Shown one piece after another: positions 53,201 to 61,196 of a stretch of 64,000 nucleotides of DNA; position 1 is the stretch's first letter; every line of letters starts with the position of its first letter. Both the position numbers and the translations under genes were made by a program. The notes under the pieces were generated by a model. That model searched no databases. It saw only the letters and a list, made by a program, of their open reading frames with translations, and was not told the DNA's origin. This DNA comes from Desulfovibrio desulfuricans (GTDB lineage Bacteria; Desulfobacterota; Desulfovibrionia; Desulfovibrionales; Desulfovibrionaceae), in the NCBI RefSeq assembly GCF_024460775.1, contig NZ_JANFYZ010000005.1, positions 208,127 through 272,126 of the forward strand, given 5' to 3'.

Positions 53201-54208
53201 CCAGGGAAATTGCAGTGCCTCCGGCAGCAATGGGGCAAGGCCGGAGAGCATGAGGCCAAGGCCAAGCCCTGCGCCTGCCGGAACCATAATGCGCCGCCAG
53301 CTTGTGGCTTCGTACCGCCCGGCCAGAACGGAACCCACGCATATGCCAATCATCATCGCCACGGAAAGCAGGCTCGTAACGGTAAGCGAAAAACTGAGCT
53401 GGATGATGCCGAGATTATTGATGCACAACAGGGCAAAGGACGACAGGCAGTAGAAAAAAGCTTCCCCCGCCAGCGTGAGAAACAGGTGCGGGTCGCGCCC
53501 GCGGCACTCCAGCGCATGGAGCACGGAATGCACAGGCCCCAACAGGGGAAAGGGAGCGTTTGCCCCGGCAGAAACAACGCTTTTGCCAATGCCAAAGGCG
53601 GACGCCAGCCCGATAACAGCTATAAACACAGCCACCGCCCCCACGGCCAGTCGGCCAAAACCGTGATCCCCCTGCGGGATGAATGCAGCAAATGCAGAAA
53701 ATTCGGGCAGATCCAGCACAACGCCCCCGGCGGCGATACCCAGCAGAATAGTTGCCGTGGTTGCCAGCTTGAGCAGGGCATTCACCCGTGGCACTTCCTG
53801 CGGAGGAAAGTTTTCCGGTATGGCTCCGTTAAGGGCAGGGCTGAAGATTGTGGATTGCAGGCCCATCAAAAAAACTACAGCAACCATGCCCGCCCAGTTC
53901 ATATCTACAAGCGCCCACACGCCATAGAGCATGGCCGCCAGTTCCATAAATTTTGACCAGATGACCATTTTATTCTTGGGCATGCGGTCTGCCAGCCACC
54001 CTGCCCAGGCAGAACAGGCCACAAACGGCAAGGCGAACATGGCGGAGGCAATGCCCTGAATGGACTCAAGCCCCGCGCTGGCGGCAAGCAACAGGGCTGC
54101 CTGTTTGAAAAAATTGTCGTTGAATGTGCCCATGGCATAGGTTGTGCCCATGCTCAGCAGTATTTTTTTCCCACTGGCTGCCGGGAGTGATTCGGGCGAC
54201 TGGCTCAT
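50291..54208 (-). CDS. Aas-like fusion: MFS transporter, acyltransferase, acyl carrier and acyl-ACP/CoA ligase
   Basis: A 1305-residue protein. Residues 1-~415 are an LplT-like MFS transporter. ~430-640 is a PlsC acyltransferase with NHPALID (H467, HX4D motif). ~690-765 is an acyl carrier-like domain, S726 in GLDSLALMDL for phosphopantetheine. ~790-1305 is an AMP-forming ligase (LFTSGSESLPKAVPLSHANL, YGVTECSPV, YRTGDLVRLDE). E. coli splits this into LplT and Aas and has no carrier part. It would flip, activate and reacylate lysophospholipids at the inner membrane. The regulator gene overlaps its start. Confidence 0.85.
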   Translation of the reverse strand: MSQSPESLPAASGKKILLSMGTTYAMGTFNDNFFKQAALLLAASAGLESIQGIASAMFALPFVACSAWAGWLADRMPKNKMVIWSKFMELAAMLYGVWALVDMNWAGMVAVVFLMGLQSTIFSPALNGAIPENFPPQEVPRVNALLKLATTATILLGIAAGGVVLDLPEFSAFAAFIPQGDHGFGRLAVGAVAVFIAVIGLASAFGIGKSVVSAGANAPFPLLGPVHSVLHALECRGRDPHLFLTLAGEAFFYCLSSFALLCINNLGIIQLSFSLTVTSLLSVAMMIGICVGSVLAGRYEATSWRRIMVPAGAGLGLGLMLSGLAPLLPEALQFPWLFLLLTFSGICGGLYLIPLVSFIQVKPAATEKGKTLGISNCSCFSGILLSGLIFAWLGKVPPAWLLAGSGLAALVFISWAAVRISRMFSCGKRFSLLGLCLRLLLGLRYRVTTTGLETISGPGPILFMPNHPALIDPVIVYSLLANHAPRPLADERQMEGPLGRLAAKALRAVLIPDAMKDGAKARQGVEAGMQAVLDALQAGDNVLLYPAGRVYRSGRESLGGNSGAALILQKMPGLRVVLVRTTGLWGSAFGYGATGKAPHFGRVLLRGALVVVANLLFFTPRRPVTVEFVEAGDLPRTGDKRVLNPWLEQFYNQAERPAQEIPRFFWQGSEARILDAVPQNRAAEAADISAEVRAAVYAALREAADLPEAHLLSDDMTLGGDLGLDSLALMDLALSLEGAQGATIANLELLVTVRDCLLAASGQLGETCADSPAPAGWFAPAADQKLAIPKHAATIADAFLTQVRSAPAQPLLADRASLRSRRDILMGALILARRLRTLPGERLGIMLPAAPAVVTVWLAALLAGKTPVLFNWTVGQANLRHCITITGVSHILSATALQDRLERQGLGLASLPVQWVLLDKLAESLTICEKLCGALKARLLRNLKEYAVPETAAVLFTSGSESLPKAVPLSHANLLANARDIVEVLHLDPDDSVLAMLPPFHSFGLMVNIVLPLSLGIRAAFHPNPTEPGPLAALVRDYRLTLMAAPPTFLGAVLERAAGTENLASLRCAFVGAEKCQDHVYRAFAAQCPHAALCEGYGVTECSPVVSVNRPGDIVCGTIGHGMPSVTLALVREEDGNICGRVEAGQTGMLLVRGPSIFGGYLSDAPSPFVEFEGHTWYRTGDLVRLDETGRLTFQGRLKRFVKIGGEMISLPQIESVLLEIFGKRGDEPEQGPALAVEATAEESGSAIMLFTPMALSLPEVNAALRGAGLSSLYAIKRIVNVEAIPLLGSGKTDYRALKGSVDAV

Positions 54209-54564
54209 GCGTTTGTTCCCTTTTTAGCTTGGGGCTGCGCAGCGGCCCCTTCTTGCAGGTCTTCTTCAATAAAGAGACGAAGTTTTTCCAGAGAATCCAG
54301 CACAACATGGTGGCGTACAGAATACAGGGCCTGCCTGCCCTCACGGCGCACGGCGAGGATCCCGGCTTTTTCCAGCACTGCAAGGTGATGCACAATGGTG
54401 GAACGACCAAGATCGAATTCTGCGGCAATATCCTTGATGGAAAGTTCCTCGCCGGGCTCAAACAAAAGCAGGATGCGCTGGCGGGTGGTATCCCCCATGG
54501 CTGCGAATACTGCGGCCACGGGCTGCCAATGTTCGGGGAGGGTATTCAGGTACGTTGTTCTCAT
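54205..54564 (-). CDS. ArsR-type winged-helix regulator
   Basis: A 119-residue protein. GDTTRQRILLLFEPGEELSI, KDIAAEFDLGRSTIVHHLAV and LEKAGILAVRREGRQALYSV form the ArsR helix-turn-helix and wing. No metal-binding Cys pair is visible, so the signal is not a metal. Its stop overlaps the fusion gene start by four bases; it controls that gene and itself. A palindromic operator lies just upstream of its start. Confidence 0.85.
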   Translation of the reverse strand: MRTTYLNTLPEHWQPVAAVFAAMGDTTRQRILLLFEPGEELSIKDIAAEFDLGRSTIVHHLAVLEKAGILAVRREGRQALYSVRHHVVLDSLEKLRLFIEEDLQEGAAAQPQAKKGTNA

Positions 54565-54569
54565 AACTA

Positions 54570-54591
54570 TATAACTAGTTTTTTAGTTATA
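54570..54591. promoter_or_regulatory. Operator candidate of the ArsR-type regulator
   Basis: Inverted repeat TATAACTA-N6-TAGTTATA six bases before the regulator start. The size and AT-rich symmetry are typical of ArsR operators, so autorepression is likely. Confidence 0.6.
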
Positions 54592-54675
54592 AAATGTCAA
54601 ATAAATATTTTTACTAATCATACAAGATAATTACTTTGAATAAACACAGGGGAGACAACATTACCATCACAGGTC

Positions 54676-54710
54676 AGGGGGGCAATTCCCCACGGTGGAA
54701 TGCCCCCCTG
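54676..54710. terminator. Terminator after the LacI-type gene
   Basis: AGGGGGGCAATTCC / GGAATGCCCCCCT-like stem (one mismatch) with loop CCACGGT. It is between the LacI-type gene end and the ArsR operator region. Confidence 0.6.
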
Positions 54711-54765
54711 CTTCCAGGTTTTTATTGCCAGCAAGGCCCTCCGGATTCAGGCCTATGGGCGTGCC

Positions 54766-55863
54766 CTAGCCGCCAGCGCGCGGCGCGGCTGTAGATGTGC
54801 GCGTAATGAGCTTATGACTGTATTCCACGCGGGTAATATTTCGGTCAGAGGCCGCACCGCTGATTTTATTGTGCAAAATTTCCAGCGCGTTGCGGCCTTT
54901 GTCGCGCATATAATGCTCAACCGTGGTCAGTGCCACGCCCGCAAAACCTGAGGGAAAGATATTGTCAAAGCCGCAAACGCTGTAATCGCCGGGAATGGTA
55001 AAACCTGCTCCGCGCACGGCATCTATAACGCCGTAAGCCACCATGTCGTTCACCGCCACAAAGGCGGTGATTTTTTTGTCATCAAGGCACTTGCGCGTCA
55101 GTTCAAGACCCACAATGTGTTCTATCTGCAAATTTTCCAGCTCTGTCTCGGGGCTGATATCCCGGCTTTTTACCAGCACCGAGCCTTGCGGGCACAGTTG
55201 GGCAAAGGTGTCGCGCAGGCCCTGCAATCGCTGCATGCGGATGGGATTGGCCTGATCCAGCGTGGTGGAAATGTAGGCCAGATGCTGATGCCCCAGATCG
55301 TGCATATGCCGGGCAATGAGGCTGCCAGCATCATAATTGTTCAATTCCACCGTATCCACGTTAAGATCCTGCCGCCTGTCGCCAATAACAACCATGGGCA
55401 ACTTGCGGTCAGCCTTTTCAAGTACTTCTTCCGGATGGGCCAGCATGGCAAAAATAATACCCGCCATGCCCATATTGCGGGCAAGGCGCAGGGCCGCCAG
55501 TTCGCTCTCAAGACTGCGGTAGGTGGTATATATGCTGGTGGCATAGCCCTTGAGCGCGGCAGCCTGCTGCATGGCCTGAATAACAGTGGAATAATATGGA
55601 TTGGTGACGTTAGGGGCCACCACAAGCACTGAGGGAACGTTTGCACACCCCGTTGCCCTTCTTGCACCCCGATAACCCAGGCTTTCCGCTGCCGCAAAGA
55701 CTGCGGCAATGGTTTCGTCTGCAAACGAAACCCCTTCGCGCCCGTTGAGCACCATTGAGACTGTAGCCTGGGAAACTCCGGCTGCTTTTGCCACATGGGC
55801 AAGCGTAACTTTTTTTGCGGCGGTATGCCTGACGCGGCTCTTGCTGCTTGTTTCTGCCGTCAT
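54766..55863 (-). CDS. LacI family transcription regulator
   Basis: A 365-residue protein. ATG 55863 has CAGGAGG five bases upstream. The N-terminal helix-turn-helix is VTLAHVAKAAGVSQATVSMV then LNGREGVSFADETIAAV, and the hinge is ESLGYRGARRA. A periplasmic-binding-protein-like sensor follows (VLVVAPNVTNPYYSTVIQAM, AFVAVNDMVAYGVIDAVRGA). It binds a small carbohydrate-like or related ligand. It is divergent from the MFS symporter, 308 bp away, and probably controls it. Confidence 0.9.
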   Translation of the reverse strand: MTAETSSKSRVRHTAAKKVTLAHVAKAAGVSQATVSMVLNGREGVSFADETIAAVFAAAESLGYRGARRATGCANVPSVLVVAPNVTNPYYSTVIQAMQQAAALKGYATSIYTTYRSLESELAALRLARNMGMAGIIFAMLAHPEEVLEKADRKLPMVVIGDRRQDLNVDTVELNNYDAGSLIARHMHDLGHQHLAYISTTLDQANPIRMQRLQGLRDTFAQLCPQGSVLVKSRDISPETELENLQIEHIVGLELTRKCLDDKKITAFVAVNDMVAYGVIDAVRGAGFTIPGDYSVCGFDNIFPSGFAGVALTTVEHYMRDKGRNALEILHNKISGAASDRNITRVEYSHKLITRTSTAAPRAGG

Positions 55864-56104
55864 GGCAGCCTCCTGTTCAGTCATGGGCGATCCCACACGG
55901 CGATGCATGGAAACCAGGCCTAAGGCTTTATTCAGATTTTTATGTATCAAAAGAATTATTTTTTATTTAATAAATATTCAATTGACACAATTTTTTTCAG
56001 CGTGATATCAAACCCTAAATTTAGCCATATTCAACATTATTTTTGAAGTGGAGGCAATTAAAAAATTTTATATTAAAATTTTATTCCACCGCATGATTAA
56101 AATT

Positions 56105-56122
56105 CAATTAAAATTTTAATTG
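56105..56122. promoter_or_regulatory. Perfect 18-bp palindrome, LacI-type operator candidate
   Basis: CAATTAAAATTTTAATTG, 50 bases before the symporter start. Related half sites occur at about 56060-56090 (TTAAAATTTTATT). LacI-family operators are palindromes of this length, though usually with a central CG. The 55864-56171 gap is otherwise AT-rich, without a gene. Confidence 0.5.
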
Positions 56123-56171
56123 CACCCGCAAAAGAATTGCGGTGCTGACAGCCCACACGGAGGGTGTCTGT

Positions 56172-57515
56172 ATGGACGACAGCTCACAGCAAAAATACGT
56201 TCCTTCCAAAAAAGAAATGCGCAAGGTCGTAATTGCCAGCCTGCTTGGCGCCACCATTGAATGGTACGACTTTTTCCTCTACGGCGTGGTGGCGGGCATT
56301 GTGTTCAACAAGCTCTACTTCCCCACCGCCGACCCCTTCATCGGCACCATCATGGCCTACAGCACCTTTGCCATCGGCTATCTTGCACGCCCCCTTGGCG
56401 GCTTTATCTTCGGCCATTACGGCGACAAGCTGGGCCGCAAGCGCATGCTCATTCTAACCATGCTCATCATGGGCATTGCCACAATGGGTATTGGCCTTGT
56501 ACCCACCTATGCCTCCATTGGCATTGCCGCGCCCATCATCCTGCAAACTCTGCGCCTGTGTCAGGGCCTTGGCCTTGGCGGCGAATGGGGCGGCGCGGTG
56601 CTCATGACCTACGAATACGCCAGTGATCGCCAAAAGGCCTTTTACGCCAGTATCCCCCAGATGGGTCTTGCCACCGGCCTGTGCCTTTCTTCCGGCATGG
56701 TTGCCCTGCTCTCCTGGCTGCTGGACAACGAGCAGTTCCTGGAGTGGGGCTGGCGCTTTGCCTTCCTTGTGAGCGTGGTACTCATCGCCATTGCCCTCTA
56801 TGTGCGCACGCACATTCTGGAAACCCCCGAATTCCGCAAGGCCGAAGCCAAGGGCGAAACCAGCAAAAAGGCCCTGCCCATCGTGACCGTGTGCAAAAAC
56901 TACCCCGGCAACATTGCCCTGGGTGTTGGCGCACGGTGGATTGACGGCGTGTTCTTCAACGTGCTGGCCGTATTTTCCATCACCTATCTTGTGCAGCAGA
57001 TCCACACCACCCGCACCGAGGCACTTACGGCGGTCATGTTTGCGGCCCTGCTCATGTGCCCCTTTATTCTGATCGCTGGCCGACTGGCCGACCGCTTTGG
57101 CCGGGGCCGCATTTATGGCCTTGCCAGCCTTGCCTGCGGCATCTCCATCTTCCCCTCGTTCTGGCTTATGCAAAGCAGCGGCGGCAATATGTTTCTGGTT
57201 GGCCTTGCCATCGCCATCCCGTTGAGCATCTTTTACGCCGGTGTTTTCGGGCCTGAGGCCGCTCTGTTCTCGGATCTCTTCCCGGCTGAAGTGCGTTACA
57301 CGGGCATTTCCATCGTCTACCAGTTCCCGGGCTTCCTGGTTGCGGGCATAGTGCCCGGCGTGTGCACCGCCCTGATCCAGTGGAACGATGGCGATCCCTT
57401 CTACATCTGCATCTTCGTACTCGTAGCCGCAGCAACCAGCGCGTTCTCGGCCTTTACCATCCAGGCGCGGCACAACAGACTGGCTGCGCAGGCTGCAGGA
57501 ACCGCACAGGATTAG
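56172..57515 (+). CDS. MFS metabolite:proton symporter (MHS family)
   Basis: A 447-residue membrane protein of twelve helices. Start MDDSSQQKYVPSK has GGAGGG eight bases before. GATIEWYDFFLYGVVAG is the MHS subfamily signature, and GHYGDKLGRKRML and AGRLADRFGRGR are the MFS loop motifs. Members take up carboxylates, betaines or similar metabolites with protons. It is followed by a phosphodiesterase after four bases and divergent to a LacI regulator. The substrate is unknown. Confidence 0.88.
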   Translation: MDDSSQQKYVPSKKEMRKVVIASLLGATIEWYDFFLYGVVAGIVFNKLYFPTADPFIGTIMAYSTFAIGYLARPLGGFIFGHYGDKLGRKRMLILTMLIMGIATMGIGLVPTYASIGIAAPIILQTLRLCQGLGLGGEWGGAVLMTYEYASDRQKAFYASIPQMGLATGLCLSSGMVALLSWLLDNEQFLEWGWRFAFLVSVVLIAIALYVRTHILETPEFRKAEAKGETSKKALPIVTVCKNYPGNIALGVGARWIDGVFFNVLAVFSITYLVQQIHTTRTEALTAVMFAALLMCPFILIAGRLADRFGRGRIYGLASLACGISIFPSFWLMQSSGGNMFLVGLAIAIPLSIFYAGVFGPEAALFSDLFPAEVRYTGISIVYQFPGFLVAGIVPGVCTALIQWNDGDPFYICIFVLVAAATSAFSAFTIQARHNRLAAQAAGTAQD

Positions 57516-57519
57516 CATC

Positions 57520-58341
57520 ATGCGTATATTGCAACTTTCAGACACGCACCTGCGGGGCGACCACAGCCTGTCTTTCAGGGTGGTAGATACCCGGCGTTGC
57601 CTGGACGAAGCCGTGGCTCACGTGAAAAACCTGACGCAACAGCCGGATTTCATTGTTATCACAGGCGACCTAGCTGACAGCGGAGACCTTAACGCATATC
57701 ACATCCTGCACGACGAACTCTCGCCCCTTGGGGTGCCAGTGTACGCCGTGCCCGGCAACCACGACCGGCGCGACCGCCTGCGCGAGGTAATGCCCCACTG
57801 GTGCCCGGCCAAGGAAGATATTGCGCCCTACCTCTGCTATACGGTGGAGGAGGAAAACCTGCGGCTGATCATGATGGACAGCATGAGCCCCGGCTCCCAT
57901 TCCGGCCACTTCCCCGCCGAAACCGGCGACTGGCTGGAACGTGAGCTGGCAAAGCGTCCGGATACGCCAACCATGTTCTTCATGCACCACCCCCCGTTTG
58001 TTACGGGCATGGGTGCCATGGACGAACCTTTTGAAAATATGGAGCGCTTTGCAGCAATTGTAGAACGCAACCCGCAGATGCGGCTGTGTTTCGGCCACAT
58101 GCACCGCCCCATCGTCACAGAATGGCACGGGCGGATCGCCATGACGGCACCTGCGGTTTCCATGCAGATAGACCTTGATCTCTCCCCCGAGGGCGGCGAC
58201 ACCTTCCGCATGGAAACGCCGGGCTATCTGCTCCACCACTTTGACAAGGGCGTGTGGAATTCCCACATCTGCCAGATTGCAGTGCAGGCTACGTTTGCCG
58301 GGCCGTATCCCTTTGCTGGCTCGGTGAATCCTACCCAATAG
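57520..58341 (+). CDS. Metallophosphoesterase (CpdA/GpdQ-like phosphodiesterase)
   Basis: A 273-residue protein. LQLSDTHL, VITGDLADSG, VPGNHDRR, MHHPPFV and FGHMHRP supply the Asp, His and Asn ligands of a two-metal site, in the order of class III cyclic nucleotide phosphodiesterases and GpdQ. It would cleave cAMP or glycerophosphodiesters. It probably shares a transcript with the MFS symporter (gap four bases), which suggests that a phosphodiester or its alcohol is imported. That link is inference. Confidence 0.85.
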   Translation: MRILQLSDTHLRGDHSLSFRVVDTRRCLDEAVAHVKNLTQQPDFIVITGDLADSGDLNAYHILHDELSPLGVPVYAVPGNHDRRDRLREVMPHWCPAKEDIAPYLCYTVEEENLRLIMMDSMSPGSHSGHFPAETGDWLERELAKRPDTPTMFFMHHPPFVTGMGAMDEPFENMERFAAIVERNPQMRLCFGHMHRPIVTEWHGRIAMTAPAVSMQIDLDLSPEGGDTFRMETPGYLLHHFDKGVWNSHICQIAVQATFAGPYPFAGSVNPTQ

Positions 58342-58373
58342 TGTTTCCCGACATGAAACACCCGCGCAAGCGG

Positions 58374-58408
58374 GCCGGGGCTGCCGACATCGGGTCGGCA
58401 GTCCCGGC
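58374..58408 (+). terminator. Terminator after the phosphodiesterase
   Basis: Fifteen-pair stem GCCGGGGCTGCCGAC / GTCGGCAGTCCCGGC (one G-T pair), followed by ACCCTCTTG. From here to the next gene (58634) I see no other feature than the operator at 58614. Confidence 0.7.
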
Positions 58409-58613
58409 ACCCTCTTGAAATCAAGCCATCATACCTGCATTCCCCTCCTTATTTTCTGCCCTGCTTCTGCCAAATCGCTTATTTTGAAACAGCTTTAGCA
58501 AGTTCAGATAAACTTCTGTCCACGTCTCCCTGCACCGAACAAGACCAGACTCTTGGCAAGTTGCCCGTCCAAGTTGATAAAAACTGACCGCAGCAGATAT
58601 TGACATCACTATC

Positions 58614-58623
58614 AGACCGGTCT
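58614..58623. promoter_or_regulatory. TetR operator copy 1 (AGACCGGTCT)
   Basis: Perfect ten-base palindrome in TC-AGACCGGTCT-AA, eleven bases before the TetR gene start. AGACCGGTC also stands at 61361 upstream of the flavin reductase. Similar TAGACC-N-GTCTA sites are bound by LmrA/QdoR-type TetR proteins. Confidence 0.7.
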
Positions 58624-58634
58624 AATTTTTAGTC

Positions 58635-59219
58635 ATGAAAGAAAGCGCACGAGAAAAAATCATCGCTGTAGGTGTTGAAATAGTCGCTGTTTCCGGCTTC
58701 AACGCCACAGGCATAGACGCCATACTCAAGGCGGCGGGCGTGCCGAAAGGCTCGTTCTACCACCATTTTGGCACCAAGGAAAACTTCGGCATTGAAGTCA
58801 TCAACCTCTTTGCTGAAAACTATACAAAAAAATTGCACGGCTATCTTGATGATGAAGCGCTGGCCCCGCTCCAGCGCATCCGCAGGTATCTGGAAGAAAG
58901 CATTGAACGTACAGTGCAGGACAACTTCAGCAAGGGTTGCCTCATCGGGAATCTGGGGCAGGAGTTGGCCGCTCAGAGCGAACGGTTCAGATGCCGCCTG
59001 GAAGAAGTCTTCCACGACTGGCTCGGGCTGTTTGCCAAGTGCCTGCACGAAGCGCAACAGGCTGGCGAACTGAATCCGGGGCTTGATCCCCAGTCGCTTG
59101 CAGGCTTTCTCCTTTCTGGCTGGGAAGGAGCCATTTTGCGGGCAAAGGTCATGCGCTCGCCCGAGCCACTGAAACAATTTGTGAACGTGCTGTTCACAAG
59201 GGTTTTAACAGCAGGGTAA
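58635..59219 (+). CDS. TetR/AcrR family regulator
   Basis: A 194-residue protein. The N-terminal EKIIAVGVEIVAVSGFNATG, IDAILKAAGVPKGSFYHHFG, TKENFG is the TetR helix-turn-helix. The C-terminal part (QDNFSKGCLIGNLGQELAAQ, GWEGAILRAKVMRSPEPL) matches the LmrA/YxaF/NemR-type ligand domain, with Cys95-like 'GCLIGN' as a possible electrophile sensor. Downstream and nearby genes encode DJ-1, nitroreductase and flavin reductase proteins, so it probably answers to quinones, aldehydes or similar compounds. Confidence 0.88.
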   Translation: MKESAREKIIAVGVEIVAVSGFNATGIDAILKAAGVPKGSFYHHFGTKENFGIEVINLFAENYTKKLHGYLDDEALAPLQRIRRYLEESIERTVQDNFSKGCLIGNLGQELAAQSERFRCRLEEVFHDWLGLFAKCLHEAQQAGELNPGLDPQSLAGFLLSGWEGAILRAKVMRSPEPLKQFVNVLFTRVLTAG

Positions 59220-59345
59220 TTGTGATGCCGCAGCAAAACCGGCTGAGCCTGAAGCTGCTGGCCAATCCCGCGCATGCTCGGGGCACTGCCAGCCAAAATC
59301 TGCGGCATCCCCAACCACACCACACATACAACAGCGAGCATTCTT

Positions 59346-60011
59346 ATGAACGCGCAGAAAAAAATACTCATGGTTACGACGAGCGCCGATGCCCTGACCA
59401 ACGGCAGAAAAACAGGCGTGTGGCTTGAAGAAATCGCGGTTCCCTATATTGCGCTGGCAAAGGCAGGCCTCTCCATAACCGTTGCCAGCCCCAAGGGCGG
59501 CGCAGTGCCAGTTGATCCCCACAGCCTTGATGATGCCTCTGTTGCCAAATGGCCCGACATCCTTGAACTGCTGAAAAATTCTGCACAGCTCAAGGATATT
59601 CAGGCTGAGGGCTTTGACGCCATCTTCCTGCCTGGCGGGCACGGCACCATGATGGATTTTGCCACCGATGCCGAGCTGAAACGCCTGCTCAACGATTTTG
59701 CCAAAGCAGACAAGATAATTGCGGCAGTGTGCCACGGCCCGGCCGGGCTGGTAGGTGCCAAAAAGCCTGACGGCTCCCCCCTTGTGGCGGGCAAAACCAT
59801 AACGGCCTTTACCGATGATGAAGAAATTGCCATGCAGCTGGAAAAGGCAGTTCCTTTTATGCTCGAAACAACGTTGCGCAGCGAAGGCGCGAACTTTGTA
59901 GTCGGCCCCATGTGGGCCCCGCATGTGGAAGTGGACGGCAAGCTTATAACCGGGCAAAACCCGGCCTCCAGCGAACCCATTGCCCAGGCGGTTCTTGAAC
60001 GTCTGCGCTAA
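59346..60011 (+). CDS. DJ-1/PfpI (Hsp31-like) family protein
   Basis: A 221-residue protein. AAVCHGPAGL carries the nucleophile elbow Cys129; LPGGHGTMMDF and KTITAFTDDEE are family signatures. KTGVWLEEIAVPYIALAKAG fits the Hsp31-like subgroup, members of which break down methylglyoxal without glutathione or act as chaperones. Start MNAQKKIL at 59346. It lies behind the TetR gene by ~125 bp and shares its context of electrophile stress. Confidence 0.85.
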   Translation: MNAQKKILMVTTSADALTNGRKTGVWLEEIAVPYIALAKAGLSITVASPKGGAVPVDPHSLDDASVAKWPDILELLKNSAQLKDIQAEGFDAIFLPGGHGTMMDFATDAELKRLLNDFAKADKIIAAVCHGPAGLVGAKKPDGSPLVAGKTITAFTDDEEIAMQLEKAVPFMLETTLRSEGANFVVGPMWAPHVEVDGKLITGQNPASSEPIAQAVLERLR

Positions 60012-60032
60012 GTTATCTCGTACAAAAACATC

Positions 60033-60076
60033 AACGCCCGGTTCCCCATTACTCAGGGGAACCGGGCGTTTTTCGT
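60033..60076. terminator. Bidirectional terminator
   Basis: Fifteen-pair stem AACGCCCGGTTCCCC / GGGGAACCGGGCGTT with loop ATTACTCA, followed by TTTCG. It lies between convergent DJ-1 and nitroreductase genes. Confidence 0.9.
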
Positions 60077-60122
60077 TGGCCTTGGCCCGGCTTCGACACA
60101 AGGCCGGAAGCCGGGGCACAAA

Positions 60123-60620
60123 TTATTTCACGTAGTGGATGCGCTCTGCATTAAATCTGTCCTGCTGCGTTTTTTGCTCCGCAGGATAGCCCAGGGGGAA
60201 GATGGCAAAGGCCCTCTGCCCTGCTGCCACAGGCAGGATTTTCTCTACCTTTTCCATCCGGTCTTCGTCAGGGGCCACACCAAGCCACACGCCGCCCAGG
60301 CCCAGCGAATCCACCGCCAGCCAGAGGTTTTGCATGGCTATGGCAAGATCAATCTGCGCATATTGTGGAAAGCGGCAGCCATCCTGCCGATAGGCAGCCA
60401 CAATGGCCAGGGGGGCATTTGCGGCGCACCCGGCATAGGGGCTGACCTGAGCAAGCGCGTGCAGCTTTTCTCTGGATGTCACCACATAAAAATCCCACGG
60501 TTGCTGATTGCCTGCAGAAGGTGCGGCCATGGCGGCACGCAAAATCTGCTCGACCTTGTCACTTTCAACGGCGCGGTCTTCAAACTTGCGCACGCTGACC
60601 CTGTGGAAAATCTCCTTCAT
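60123..60620 (-). CDS. Nitroreductase family protein
   Basis: A 165-residue FMN protein. EIFHRVSVRKFEDRAVESDK, the AAMAAPSAGNQQPWDFYVVT stretch and GGVWLGVAPDEDR are nitroreductase-family signatures, with Arg and Ser contacts to FMN. It reduces nitro compounds, quinones or flavins with NAD(P)H. The short length is that of the small subgroup common in anaerobes. It lies 36 bp behind the flavin reductase gene on the same strand, so it belongs to that operon. Confidence 0.88.
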   Translation of the reverse strand: MKEIFHRVSVRKFEDRAVESDKVEQILRAAMAAPSAGNQQPWDFYVVTSREKLHALAQVSPYAGCAANAPLAIVAAYRQDGCRFPQYAQIDLAIAMQNLWLAVDSLGLGGVWLGVAPDEDRMEKVEKILPVAAGQRAFAIFPLGYPAEQKTQQDRFNAERIHYVK

Positions 60621-60656
60621 GGGAACCCCCTTGGTTATTGTGCTGCCAAATTCAAC

Positions 60657-61196
60657 TTATTGCAGAATGTATGCGGTGACAATTTCGCCATAATAGGCTA
60701 TGTGCGCATCCCGGTTTGCTCCAACTGCGGAGCCGTCAACATCCTGAGGATAAAACTTTGACTGGTATTCGGTGATCAGGCTGGGGAGATCCTGCTTCTG
60801 CTTGTATACGATCTTGCACTCAAGGGTGAGGGGCAGCTCCTTGATGGCGGGCACAGAAACAAGTTCTGAATCCACAAGAGTCAGGCCTGCTTCAGAAATT
60901 TTATCCAGATTGCGCCCGCATTTGGAGCCGCAAATGCCGAGGATTTTTTTGCTGTATTCGCCAAAGGGCACATTGACCGTAAATTCTGGATTTTTATCCA
61001 GCAATTCGCGTGTAAAGCGGTGCTCGCGCACATAGGCCACAAATACCGGGCTGGACCAGTCAATGCCGAGGGTTCCCCAGCCAATGGTCATGCTGTTCAC
61101 CCGGCCATCTGCCTTTGAGGTAAGCAATATACCCTTGGGCAGAGCTTCAAGAATATTTTTGGCGTATTCGGCAACAATAATTTTTTTCCTTTCCAT
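60657..61196 (-). CDS. Flavin reductase / flavoredoxin-like protein
   Basis: A 179-residue protein. ALPKGILLTSKADGRVNSMT, WGTLGIDWSSPVFVAYVREH and NPEFTVNVPFG form the FMN-binding split barrel of flavin-reductase-like proteins, as in Desulfovibrio flavoredoxin. ICGSKCGRN has two Cys near the flavin edge. It moves electrons between flavin and an acceptor. A TetR operator copy 165 bp upstream and the nitroreductase gene downstream place it in a redox-stress operon. Confidence 0.85.
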   Translation of the reverse strand: MERKKIIVAEYAKNILEALPKGILLTSKADGRVNSMTIGWGTLGIDWSSPVFVAYVREHRFTRELLDKNPEFTVNVPFGEYSKKILGICGSKCGRNLDKISEAGLTLVDSELVSVPAIKELPLTLECKIVYKQKQDLPSLITEYQSKFYPQDVDGSAVGANRDAHIAYYGEIVTAYILQ

